Shown in pieces: positions 27,111 through 35,306 of a DNA stretch of 64,000 nucleotides (position 1 is the first letter of the stretch; the number at the start of each line of letters is the position of its first letter). Below the pieces are notes generated by a model, which did no database searches, was not told the DNA's origin, and saw only the letters and a list, made by a program, of their open reading frames with translations. The position numbers and the translations under genes are program-made. Origin of the DNA: Cerasicoccus maritimus (GTDB lineage Bacteria > Verrucomicrobiota > Verrucomicrobiia > Opitutales > Cerasicoccaceae); assembly GCA_031296935.1 (NCBI GenBank), contig JAVDPD010000004.1, positions 124,001 through 188,000 of the forward strand, given 5' to 3'.

Positions 27111-27273
27111 TAGACTGATTAGTAAATCGAATTTAAGGGAAAATGTCCAGTTTAGGCAATTCACCGTTTTTCTTTTGGCATATTCGTCAATTCATATTAA
27201 GATACTTCAATGGTTGCGCGATCTCGTCTCGTGCGAGACTAATCGAAATGCCCCAAAACTCATACGCGTTTCA

Positions 27274-27852
27274 GTGAAAATATTATTCTCGATACTAATC
27301 ATACTGGTGCTCAGCGCCTGCAAACAGCAAACGACCACGAGAGTCGTGGACGACGGCTATGGCCTGCTCTACAGCGTGACCAGCCAACAACAAAACGTCG
27401 ACAAGCTGCTGTGGGTCAAGGATCCCGGCGCCGACATCAGAGCGTGGGTTGAACAAATCGCAGCGTTTAACCAGGAAGTCACCAAGCAGCTCGAAGCATG
27501 GAAAGCTTCCGGCCAAGTCACTAGCCTGAGCACACTCGGACTGCCCCCCGCCGAAATAGAAGCTCGTGAACGCGCCACCAAGCGCACGACGGGCGAACTG
27601 CTTTTCAGCACCGATGTAAACCTCCGCCTCTCACTCGTGGTCGCGCAACTCAAGGCTCTCGGCTACTGCTCTGACCTTTGCTACGCTATTGCCCAGGAGA
27701 CCAAGGATGACGGCATCCAAGAAATTGCTAAAAAGTGGGAGGAACGCTTCAAGGAACTCAACGCCGCAGGCATGAAGCTCCTCGAAACGCCAGCCGTTAC
27801 CACCCCACAGCCCAAGCCGGTTAGCGTGCCAAGCGCTCCACAGCACCACTAG
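27274..27852 (+). CDS. Lipoprotein of unknown function
   Basis: A 192-residue lipoprotein if translation starts at GTG 27274: the product then begins VKILFSILIILVLSAC, a textbook signal peptide with lipobox LSAC. The open frame extends upstream to 27175 without a better start. The mature protein is largely helical (DIRAWVEQIAAFNQEVTKQL; IQEIAKKWEERFKELNAAG) and ends in a Pro/Val-rich tail. Its stop codon TAG is formed by the TA target site of a MITE plus the first base of that element, so the original C-terminus may have been longer. Function unknown. Confidence 0.7.
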   Translation: MKILFSILIILVLSACKQQTTTRVVDDGYGLLYSVTSQQQNVDKLLWVKDPGADIRAWVEQIAAFNQEVTKQLEAWKASGQVTSLSTLGLPPAEIEARERATKRTTGELLFSTDVNLRLSLVVAQLKALGYCSDLCYAIAQETKDDGIQEIAKKWEERFKELNAAGMKLLETPAVTTPQPKPVSVPSAPQHH

Positions 27853-28117
27853 GGAGTGTTTTCAAATTAAAGCTGTTGATTGGAACGAGTAAAAATGAAT
27901 GCAGCGCAAGGCGGCTTGAGCGAAGCGCACTGGAAGTGCGTGAGTGAAAAGCCAACGCTGCGACCTTTCATTTTGACCGTTCAGGCCCCGGATGGCTTTT
28001 TCCCATCAGCTTCGTTATCTTTCGGCCGAAAGGCTTCCAGCCTATTCGACCTCAGACGCCTCGCTGGCTGAAAAAAATCCATGCCGCCATCAACAACTTT
28101 AATTTGAAAACACTCCC
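27852..28117. mobile_element. 266-bp MITE with 29-bp terminal inverted repeats and TA duplication
   Basis: Left terminal repeat 27852-27880 and right repeat 28089-28117 match over 29 bases with one mismatch; the outer part reads GGGAGTGTTTTCAAATTAAA. A TA dinucleotide flanks each end (27850-27851 and 28118-28119), the target duplication of IS630- and some IS5-type elements. The inside carries no transposase; it has the Lys/Arg-poor, GC-rich stretch GCAGCGCAAGGCGGCTTGAG. It fills the space between the lipoprotein and the peptidase gene at 28177. Confidence 0.88.
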
Positions 28118-28176
28118 TAAAGACAAAAAATGCACCCCACGCCTGACAACTCGCGGACAACGCATAACCTTTCGGC

Positions 28177-28947
28177 ATGAGCACTGTTTTCGACAGCCAC
28201 GCCTATGCCCGCAACGTAACTGCTGTAGCCCAACAAAACGGCTGGCAACAAGCCTCGATGTCGGCCGTTCGTGGCTACGCGCGCCCGTGGTTTCACTTGC
28301 CCGCAGCCACGCTCGCGCCAATGCGGTTATATATATCGGCAGGCATTCATGGCGACGAACCGGCTAGCAGCTACGCGGCGCTGGAGCTGCTCAAGCACGT
28401 GGATTGGTTTGCCGGTTGCGAGGTGTTTTTATTCCCGCTGCTCAACCCTGCTGGCATGGAGCTCGGCACGCGGGAGAATGCGGACGGCATCGACCTCAAC
28501 CGCGATTACCATGCGGGCAGCACGGAGGAAGTCAGCCAGCACCAAGCCGCGCTCAATCAACTGCCCCGCTGCCACCTCTACCTTCACTTGCATGAAGACT
28601 GGGAGGCGGCCGGCGCGTATCTTTATGAAGTGCAGCCGCCCCATGAGCCCAGCGCAACACCAGCCTTGCTCAGCGCCCTCGCGAAGCACTTGCCCATCGA
28701 ACAAGCCACCTCGATCGACGGCTTTGACGCCGAGGGAGGAGTCATCACGCGCCCGCCCCCCCTGCCCGAACGCGACGACTGGCCCGAGGTTTATTACTTC
28801 GAGCATCAGTATGGCGACTACCACGGCTACACCTTGGAGACGCCGTCCGCGCTCACGCTCGATCAACGCATCGCCGGGCATGTTGCGGCAGTCCATGCGG
28901 CGGCGGATTTTCTGCGTGCGAATCGCACGGCGTTCGACCGGAGCTAA
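28177..28947 (+). CDS. M14 family zinc metallocarboxypeptidase-like protein
   Basis: A 256-residue cytosolic enzyme of the M14 superfamily, in the branch with MpaA-type peptidases and succinylglutamate desuccinylases. Zinc ligands are visible as His58 and Glu61 in SAGIHGDEPAS and a third His in LYLHLHEDW (about 137-139); NRDY (108-111) supplies the substrate-binding Asn-Arg, and TLETPSA near residue 218 the catalytic Glu. No signal peptide. It probably hydrolyses an amino-acid amide or peptide, such as recycled murein peptides, but the substrate cannot be read from sequence. The MITE just upstream may supply or separate its promoter. Confidence 0.82.
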   Translation: MSTVFDSHAYARNVTAVAQQNGWQQASMSAVRGYARPWFHLPAATLAPMRLYISAGIHGDEPASSYAALELLKHVDWFAGCEVFLFPLLNPAGMELGTRENADGIDLNRDYHAGSTEEVSQHQAALNQLPRCHLYLHLHEDWEAAGAYLYEVQPPHEPSATPALLSALAKHLPIEQATSIDGFDAEGGVITRPPPLPERDDWPEVYYFEHQYGDYHGYTLETPSALTLDQRIAGHVAAVHAAADFLRANRTAFDRS

Positions 28948-29033
28948 CGCTTTCTAGAAGATGAAGAGAAACTAATCCTCGGAACAGACTTTCCATTGCG
29001 CTGTCACTGCATGCAGTTTACTAACAACCACGA

Positions 29034-30851
29034 ATGAAACGAGTCGGCATCATCACCTTCCTCATCTTTTGCGCCTCCGCCACCGGGCTATGGGCGAAAC
29101 CTTCCGCCCCGCAAACGCCGATCATGCCGTTGTCCGAAATCAAGCCGGGCATGACCGCCACTTGGCGCACCGTCGTTGCTGGCAACGAGATCGAGGAATA
29201 CAACATGAAGATCCTCGGCGTGTCGCAGAACTTTGCGGGCCCGGACGAGCCGGTTATCATTGCGGAAGCGCTCGACGATTCGCAGATCCTCAGTGGCCCC
29301 GTTGGCGGGATGAGCGGCAGCCCGTGCTACATCGATGGCAAGCTGATCGGTGCCTATGCCTACGGCTATCTCTGGCCCAAGGAACAAGCCCTCATCGGCA
29401 TCACGCCCATCCAGAACATGCTCAGGGTGTTTGAAAAAGGCCGCCCGGAAGACTTGGCCAGCAGCGGCTCTGTGCCAGCATCATCGAGCGGCGCGATGCA
29501 CATTGACGAGCTTCCCCGCCCGTCTCTGCGCCTCAAGCAAAACGCCGAGCTCGCCAACTTCGGCGCGACAACGAATGCCGACAACGCTACCTTTAGCGAC
29601 CTCAAGCCCGCGCCCACGCCGCTCATTGCTGGCGGCATTTCCGCGCAAGCGCTAGAGCCGTTTCGCGCTTATGCGCAGGCGATGAACCTCGACTTGATGA
29701 GCGCACCCGCGGGCTCGGCGCCCGACCTGACTGCAAGCGACATCCAACCCGGCTCGCCCGTTGCGGGCGTCTTGCTCAATGGCGACTTCTCCATCGTCGC
29801 AACCGGCACTTGCACCTGGCGCGAGGGCAACGACTTTCTGGCATTTGGGCACCCGTTCCTCATGGGCGGCCCGACGAACATCCCGGTTGCGCCAGCGGAG
29901 ATTCTGACCGTCGTGCGCTCAGTGCCGCGTTCGTTTAAGCTGTCCAACGCCGGGCCCATTGTCGGCACGATTTACCAGGACCGCCTGACCGCCATTGCCG
30001 GCGAAGTCGGCCTAACCTCGCCGATGACCGACTACGCGATCAACATCACCGATCCGCTCGGCGGCGAGCATCACTACTCGGGCACGCTCTTTCAAAACGA
30101 CTCCATGTCACCCTACATTGCAGTACTTGGGCTCTACAGCGCAGTCAACTCAACGCTCGAATCTCAGCAAGACCTGACTTACCAGCTCACGATGACCGCC
30201 GACTACGAGGGCTACGAGCCGCTCGTGTGGTCGCGTGTCAGCTCCAGTAGCATCCTGTCGTCGCTCTTCGAAGCGTGGGACATGCTGGGCATGCTGGCGG
30301 AAAACCCTTTTGAGCCCACCAACCTCAAGTCGCTCAAGTTCGACGTAAAGCTCTCTACGCCGCGCGAGTCGACCATCATGGATCGCCTGCAAATCCTCAG
30401 CGGCCAAGCCAAAGCCGGCGAACCAGTCGAGCTCGCCATCCGCCTCAAAAGCTATCGCGACGAAACTTCCCGTGAACTCGTCAAGGCGCCCATCCCCACG
30501 GGCGCGGCTGGCGAAACGCTCTCCCTCTTTGTGGGCGACGCAGCGGCTGCGGATCGCATTGACGATGGCTACTCGCCGACTGTTTCCACCTTCGGCGAAA
30601 TCCTCGACTACTTCCGCGCGCGCCGCGACAACCAGCGCGTCTACGTGAAGCTGATGCGCTCCGCCCACGGCTACCGCGCCCACGGCCAAAACCTCGAAGA
30701 CCTGCCGCCCTCCGCGCGCTCGCTGCTCAGCTCCAGCAAGACCGTGGAGCCGATCGCCAGCACCCGCGAAATCACCCTTTGGGAAACCTCCATTGAGACG
30801 CCGGGCTCCTTCTCCGGCTCCCACCGCTTCAGCCTGCCCGTGCAAAACTAA
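29034..30851 (+). CDS. Secreted SpoIVB-type S55 serine peptidase domain protein
   Basis: A 605-residue exported protein: signal peptide MKRVGIITFLIFCASATGLWA, then MPLSEIKPGMTATWRTVVAG, the entry to the S55 (SpoIVB) peptidase fold. The nucleophile region reads GPVGGMSGSPCYIDGK, with the catalytic Ser in GGMSGSP, and a histidine-containing segment lies in DFLAFGHPFLMGGPTN. Lengths of around 600 residues without a PDZ domain in front are known in S55 proteins outside Firmicutes. The C-terminal half is beta-rich. Ten bases downstream begins a beta-propeller protein, so the two are probably co-translated and may work together in the periplasm. Confidence 0.85.
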   Translation: MKRVGIITFLIFCASATGLWAKPSAPQTPIMPLSEIKPGMTATWRTVVAGNEIEEYNMKILGVSQNFAGPDEPVIIAEALDDSQILSGPVGGMSGSPCYIDGKLIGAYAYGYLWPKEQALIGITPIQNMLRVFEKGRPEDLASSGSVPASSSGAMHIDELPRPSLRLKQNAELANFGATTNADNATFSDLKPAPTPLIAGGISAQALEPFRAYAQAMNLDLMSAPAGSAPDLTASDIQPGSPVAGVLLNGDFSIVATGTCTWREGNDFLAFGHPFLMGGPTNIPVAPAEILTVVRSVPRSFKLSNAGPIVGTIYQDRLTAIAGEVGLTSPMTDYAINITDPLGGEHHYSGTLFQNDSMSPYIAVLGLYSAVNSTLESQQDLTYQLTMTADYEGYEPLVWSRVSSSSILSSLFEAWDMLGMLAENPFEPTNLKSLKFDVKLSTPRESTIMDRLQILSGQAKAGEPVELAIRLKSYRDETSRELVKAPIPTGAAGETLSLFVGDAAAADRIDDGYSPTVSTFGEILDYFRARRDNQRVYVKLMRSAHGYRAHGQNLEDLPPSARSLLSSSKTVEPIASTREITLWETSIETPGSFSGSHRFSLPVQN

Positions 30852-30861
30852 ACGCTTTTCA

Positions 30862-33042
30862 ATGAATTATTCGCGCCTCACCCTGACGACTTTTGCGGCC
30901 CTCACGGCCCTCAATCTCCACGCCGTTCGCACGGAATTGCTGACGCAAAATGCCTACGGCGACTTCTTTACCGGCGAGCTGGATAACGTCTCACTCGACA
31001 ACATGGGCACGCTCAGCGCTGGGCCCGAGCTCAAGGAAATCGCGGTGCTCGACGACTCCAATATCTGGACCGCGGTCGCCAGCCCCGACGGCAAACTCTA
31101 CCTGGGCACCGGCACCGATGGCGTCGTTTACTCGCTCGATCCAACCGCCGAAGAACCCAAGGCCGAAGTCGTCTTTAAGCCCGACACCATTATGACGCGC
31201 GCGCTCGCGCTCGACGCCGAGGGCAATCTGTTCGTTGGCACCTCGCCGCAAGGCGCGGTTTACCGCATTGCGCCTGGTGGTCGGCCCGAGGTGTTCTTCG
31301 ACCCGGACGAGCTCTACATTTGGGACATGGCTTTCGACGCTGACGGCAACCTCTATGTCGCAACCGGCGGCGAGGCGCGCATCTACAAACTTGAGCCCGA
31401 CCACCAGCTCAACGCCGACATCGAACCCTATTTCAAGAGCGACCGCACGCATTTCACGCGCTTGGCGTGGGATGACGAAGGCGCGCTCATCGCGGGCTCC
31501 GGCCCGAAGTCTTACCTCTACCGCATCACCGGCGAAGACGAGGGCAAGGTGCTTTACAGCGCGGGCACCGACGAAATTGCCAACGTGATCGTGGACGGCA
31601 AAAACATCTATTTCACCACTTGGCACAAGGGGGGCGGCAGCGATAAGCCGCCTAAAAACCTCGCCACACTCCTGGCTAAATTCCAAATGAAGGCGGCCGA
31701 CAGCAGTGACAAAAAAGACGACGACAACAGCGAAGACAAACCGGCGGCGGCTGGCGCGCCCAGCTTCCTGCTCAAGCTCGATGCCGAGGGCTTTGTCTCG
31801 CCGGTGTGGTCACCGGGCGGCGCGAACATGCAGTTCACCACACGCACGGCAGATGGCCAGTTCCTCGTCGGTTCGGACATCGATGGCCGCATTTACTCGG
31901 TCAATACAGCCGACGATTGGAGCCTGCTCAACCAAGCCGAGCGCGGCGGCGAAGTCTCCACGATCCTCACTGACGTGGGCCCGGACAAGAAGACTTACGT
32001 GCTCACCAGCAACCCGTCTGCCGTCTATGAATTAACAACCGAGGCCGAGGAATCGCTCTTCACCGCAAAGGTAATCGACGCAGGTGCTGTGGCGCGCTGG
32101 GGTCGCATTCGCCCACTGGGCGCGCCGACGCTTTCCAGCGGTTTGAAGATCGAAACGCGCACTGGCAACGCCGCCGAGCCGGATGACACCTGGAGCCCGT
32201 GGGCCGAGCTCGACAACGGAGCTGTTTCCTCACCAGCCGCGCGTTACCTACAGTATCGCATCAACTTCGCGGACGACGCTCAATTGCGCGGCCTCACCGC
32301 CTACTACGGCACACGCAACCTCGCGCCACTGGTGGGCGTGATCAACGTAATGCCGGTCGGCCTAAGCATTTTCACGGCGGAAAATTCGTCGCCCACCACC
32401 CTCAATCCGAAGGAGCTGGCCTACGCCGCCAAGACCACAGCCGCGCTCAAGAAAGAGAAGCCTGACAACAAGAAGGTGCTTGTTTCTGATGAGACCGGCC
32501 ACATCTCCGTCGCTTGGAAAGCCTTCGACCCAAACGGCGACGACCTGCGCTACACGGTAGAAGTCAAGCAGGACGGCGAGGAGGATTGGGTGACGCTTGC
32601 CGAGGGCATCAGTGACCCGGCATATTCGACGCCGACCCGAGGTTATGCCAACGGTTACTACAGCTTTAAGATCACCGCCAGCGACTCGCCAAGCAATCTG
32701 CCAGCCGAAGTGCGCAGTGGCTCAATGATCAGCCAGCCCTTCCTGATCGACAACTCCAGCCCGACCGTCACCTTGCACAATCAGACTACGGACACCAACG
32801 GCGCGACGGTGCTCGTGTTCGCGGCCAACGATGAATGGGGCAACATCGTTTCAGCAAATTACCGCCTCGACGGCCAGGAGCCGGTCGAAGCCGTGCCAAG
32901 CGATTTGCTCTTCGACTCGAACGACGAAATATTCCGCCTCATCCTGCCCGACCTCAAACCCGGCTCGCACAGCATCGTCTTCGAAGCGCTGGACGAGAAC
33001 AACAACCGCGGCCTGGCTAAGGCGGTATTTAAGGTGGAGTAA
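30862..33042 (+). CDS. Secreted beta-propeller protein partnered with the S55 peptidase
   Basis: A 726-residue exported protein (signal peptide MNYSRLTLTTFAALTALNLHA). Residues about 40-440 contain repeated propeller blades of the form DG.LY.GT..DG.VY.., e.g. ASPDGKLYLGTGTDGVVYSL, DAEGNLFVGTSPQGAVYRI, DADGNLYVATGGEARIYKL and TADGQFLVGSDIDGRIYSV. A charged Lys/Asp insert (about 275-300) interrupts the propeller. The last 250 residues look like immunoglobulin or fibronectin III-like folds (DLRYTVEVKQDGEEDWVTLA). Start 30862 is chosen for the signal peptide. It lies ten bases after the S55 peptidase gene and a repeat cluster follows its stop. Confidence 0.82.
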   Translation: MNYSRLTLTTFAALTALNLHAVRTELLTQNAYGDFFTGELDNVSLDNMGTLSAGPELKEIAVLDDSNIWTAVASPDGKLYLGTGTDGVVYSLDPTAEEPKAEVVFKPDTIMTRALALDAEGNLFVGTSPQGAVYRIAPGGRPEVFFDPDELYIWDMAFDADGNLYVATGGEARIYKLEPDHQLNADIEPYFKSDRTHFTRLAWDDEGALIAGSGPKSYLYRITGEDEGKVLYSAGTDEIANVIVDGKNIYFTTWHKGGGSDKPPKNLATLLAKFQMKAADSSDKKDDDNSEDKPAAAGAPSFLLKLDAEGFVSPVWSPGGANMQFTTRTADGQFLVGSDIDGRIYSVNTADDWSLLNQAERGGEVSTILTDVGPDKKTYVLTSNPSAVYELTTEAEESLFTAKVIDAGAVARWGRIRPLGAPTLSSGLKIETRTGNAAEPDDTWSPWAELDNGAVSSPAARYLQYRINFADDAQLRGLTAYYGTRNLAPLVGVINVMPVGLSIFTAENSSPTTLNPKELAYAAKTTAALKKEKPDNKKVLVSDETGHISVAWKAFDPNGDDLRYTVEVKQDGEEDWVTLAEGISDPAYSTPTRGYANGYYSFKITASDSPSNLPAEVRSGSMISQPFLIDNSSPTVTLHNQTTDTNGATVLVFAANDEWGNIVSANYRLDGQEPVEAVPSDLLFDSNDEIFRLILPDLKPGSHSIVFEALDENNNRGLAKAVFKVE

Positions 33043-33045
33043 GAG

Positions 33046-33306
33046 CCGCTGCGTGCAGCGGAGGAAAAAGGAAAAAGATTAAAGGAAAAAGCACAGGCTC
33101 GGTCAATTTGGCCGGGCCTTTTTGTTGCGGCAAAATTCGTCAGCAAGCTTATGGAGTGCGCCAGCCCTCTGGCGCTTTTAGCATTTTGCGCAAACGGAGA
33201 AGGTTCGCATTCGCCTCCTTCCATTCTAAAGCGCCAGAGGGCTGGCGCACTCCATATCGCAGCTTCGCGCACGGTCGCTTTTTCCTTTTTCCTTTAATCT
33301 TTTTCC
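33046..33306. repeat. Nested inverted-repeat element with heptamer ends
   Basis: From outside inwards: hairpin CCGCTGC-gt-GCAGCGG (33046-33061); four heptamers GGAAAAA, GGAAAAA, GATTAAA, GGAAAAA (33063-33090); a 31-base inverted repeat (33150-33180 with 33226-33256, one indel) whose arm contains hairpin GCGCCAG-ccct-CTGGCGC; and four reverse-complement heptamers TTTTTCC, TTTTTCC, TTTAATC, TTTTTCC (33279-33306). An internal TTTGCGCAAA lies near 33185. The heptamer order differs between the two flanks, so they are not a simple duplication. Confidence 0.85.
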
Positions 33307-33750
33307 TCCCGGTGCCCCGCAGGGGGGCCGGGGGGGGGGGTAAAATCGCGTTTTACCCGGCTATCAAAGAACAAAATTCCCGCCCGCTCGCCGGAAACAA
33401 GGCGCAGGTGGGGCGCAGGCGGCTCAGGGGCCACCGGCTGGAGCGACGATTTATGATCGCTCACACGTCTGACGCTGCGCTGGGCAGGCTGGCATGGTCC
33501 GTCGGGCGAAGTGCGATTCGCGCAAACAGTGGGCGTCGGTTGACTGCTTGCTGTCACCAAGGCAGTCAGCGAATGGGCCCGTTTGCACGGCGCAGCAACT
33601 CCTGCGGAGCGAATGCCCCCGCATGGCGTCGACTGGGATACCTTCGGCGCGCAGACTAAGGCGGATGGTGGTAGGGAAAGTTCATCAGTGGGTAGGTGGA
33701 TAAGTGTATCGCTTGGGGAGTTATGAGTGGTAAGTTGGAGTGGTAGGAGC
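33307..33750. other. GC-rich non-coding stretch with an 11-base G run
   Basis: A run of eleven G (33330-33340) follows a G6 run, so a G-quadruplex is possible; it leads into a hairpin GGGTAAAA-tcgcg-TTTTACCC (33338-33358). The rest has an open frame on the plus strand, but its composition follows the repeats and I do not regard it as a gene. Confidence 0.45.
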
Positions 33751-33823
33751 GCGAAGCTTCAGCGAGTGCATGTGTGAGATGCGTAGTCCAGAGAGGCAGC
33801 ATAAACACTCGCTGAAGCTTCGC
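33751..33823. repeat. 18-bp perfect inverted repeat
   Basis: GCGAAGCTTCAGCGAGTG at 33751-33768 is repeated as its exact reverse complement at 33806-33823, around a 37-base loop. No ORF is contained. Confidence 0.85.
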
Positions 33824-33930
33824 TGTTCCGGCGGTGGGAACGCCCAAGTAGCATAACCGTCCCGTGTGTGCGCAGCTAGATGGATTAAGGCACAGGCGAG
33901 ACGCCTAGGTTACTTCGGAGAGGCAGTTGA

Positions 33931-34127
33931 TAAAGTGATCAATATAACACTACCTCAAACAAGCCAAACCTACAAACAAAAAGTGGACACTTGAGCACTT
34001 TAATAGTGAGTAGCTCTCACTATTAACACGCGTTGGGGATCAACGACTTAGGCCAACCTCTGGCTGGGCCGATGTCTTTGCCCACTGGGCAAATGGTCGA
34101 GTCACCTGGCTAAAGGATAAAATCTAG
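33931..34127 (+). repeat. 197-bp element, copy A
   Basis: Nearly identical, in opposite orientation, to copy B at 41885-42082 (I see about four substitutions and one indel). It starts TAAAGTGATCAATATAACAC and ends in GGATAAAATCTAG. Inside are hairpin AATAGTGAG-tagct-CTCACTATT, the twin hairpin module (CCAACCTCTGG followed by TTTGCCCACTGGGCAAAT at 34077-34094), and no ORF of useful length. No terminal inverted repeats are visible. Confidence 0.9.
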
Positions 34128-34188
34128 AGATAACATGAAGTTGCCGGGTTGAGCAAGTGCTGGACCCGGCAACTTCATGTTATCTCTA
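34125..34188. repeat. 64-bp palindromic element, intact copy
   Basis: A 25-bp perfect inverted repeat (34125-34149 with 34164-34188, core AAGTTGCCGGGT) around the 14-base loop TGAGCAAGTGCTGG. It overlaps the last three bases of the 197-bp element. A decayed copy with the same loop lies at 20741-20802. Confidence 0.93.
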
Positions 34189-34527
34189 AATTACCTTTAA
34201 TCTCCCCAAAACGCATCGAGCCGCCCTCCGGGCGGGAGGACGGCTCTACACAGACGACAGAAACCTGAAAAAGGTTCTGCCTGATACTTCGGTTGCTATG
34301 CTACGCTACTTTGATTGTCACTCTCCACTAAGGGAGCGTGTATTACTATGGATGTAACGAATATATAGACGCCAAAGTGTGTCGCCTGTTCAAAAGATTC
34401 GGTCGGGATCAGCTGGTGGAATGCGCAAGCCCATCATAGACAGTAATATCGCACGTGAAGAAAATTTAATGCCACTGGCGGCGTCAGCGTGTTTACGGAC
34501 TTTTGGCGAGGTGGCCTAAAGGGTGCT
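34189..34527. other. Non-coding stretch with one strong hairpin
   Basis: Holds a GC-rich hairpin at 34218-34246 (GAGCCGCCCTCC paired with GGAGGACGGCTC, one mismatch), of the REP type. The remaining 280 bases are AT-richer and show no ORF or RNA gene I can recognise. Confidence 0.5.
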
Positions 34528-35304
34528 TCAATTTTCGGGCAGCGGCGGTGGAGGGCCCGGGAGCGGTTCTTCGCTTTGGCGTTGGCCATCGTCACGTTTG
34601 CGCCAGCGTTGGTTGTCGCCATCGCGGCGTTCGCGTCTCCATTTGCGGATGGTTTCGGACATGGATGGCAGTGTGCCGTCGGCTTCCGCAGCCCGTGCTT
34701 CTTCGAGCAAGACGCTAAATTGGGCCTCTTGTTCTTCGGGGGTGGATTTAGCGGCCTTGCGTCGGATGGCGTCGGCTTCTTCGCGGGGAAGGCTCATCAA
34801 ATAGCGATGCATCAGCTGCCGGTCCTCGGGCTGAAGATTGGACCACATGCGGTGAGATTTCTTCAGCTTTTGGATCTTATCTTCCTGAAGTTGGCGAAAG
34901 GTTTCGATTTTGGCGCGTATTTCGGCCTTTTCCTCTTCAGACATCGCTTCAACTCGCTCAATGGTCTGCCGTATCTTCGCAAGCTGCTCGGGGGGCATTT
35001 CCAGAAAGCGCTGCAAGGCATGGAGTTGCTCCATGTTGATGCGGTCACCCTGAGCATCGCCGTCGGCAGTGTTAGCGTTGCTGGAGTTGTTAATCTCGCT
35101 GAGGATTTCCTTGGCCTGTTGTCGTTCTTCCTCGTCGGGAATTGCGGGTGGGGGCGGCAGGCGGTCATCACGTGAGCCAGCTTGTTCTTTGGCTGGTGGG
35201 CCAAAGGGGGCGTGTAAGTTCGGATAGCGCTGGTATTGCGCCATCAGTGGGCTGATGGTTAGACCGACGAAAAGGAAGCTGGCGATAAGAAGGCGGTGCT
35301 TCAT
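34528..35304 (-). CDS. Secreted helical protein of the ECF sigma operon (DUF3106-like)
   Basis: A 258-residue exported protein: signal peptide MKHRLLIASFLFVGLTISPLMA, a proline-rich stretch (LPPPPAIPDEEE), then charged helices with the heptad-like pattern LEMPPEQLAKIRQTIERVEAMSEEEK and WSNLQPEDRQLMHRYLMSL. This Met/Pro/Glu pattern with repeated 'PEQ/PED..' turns is like DUF3106 and CpxP-type metal or misfold sensors, though I cannot prove homology. The tail is Arg/Asp/Pro-rich. It is the last gene of sigma factor - anti-sigma - this protein, with two bases between it and the anti-sigma gene, so a periplasmic sensor role is a reasonable inference. Confidence 0.75.
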   Translation of the reverse strand: MKHRLLIASFLFVGLTISPLMAQYQRYPNLHAPFGPPAKEQAGSRDDRLPPPPAIPDEEERQQAKEILSEINNSSNANTADGDAQGDRINMEQLHALQRFLEMPPEQLAKIRQTIERVEAMSEEEKAEIRAKIETFRQLQEDKIQKLKKSHRMWSNLQPEDRQLMHRYLMSLPREEADAIRRKAAKSTPEEQEAQFSVLLEEARAAEADGTLPSMSETIRKWRRERRDGDNQRWRKRDDGQRQSEEPLPGPPPPLPEN

Positions 35305-35306
35305 GG

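Noticed and set aside
33330..33358. Terminator at the G-run hairpin
   Set aside because: The hairpin GGGTAAAA/TTTTACCC has no following T tract and no gene ends directly before it.
33108..33659. A 183-codon plus-strand open frame in the repeat cluster
   Set aside because: It runs through the 31-base inverted repeat, heptamers and G-run; the product is repeat-driven and has no domain.
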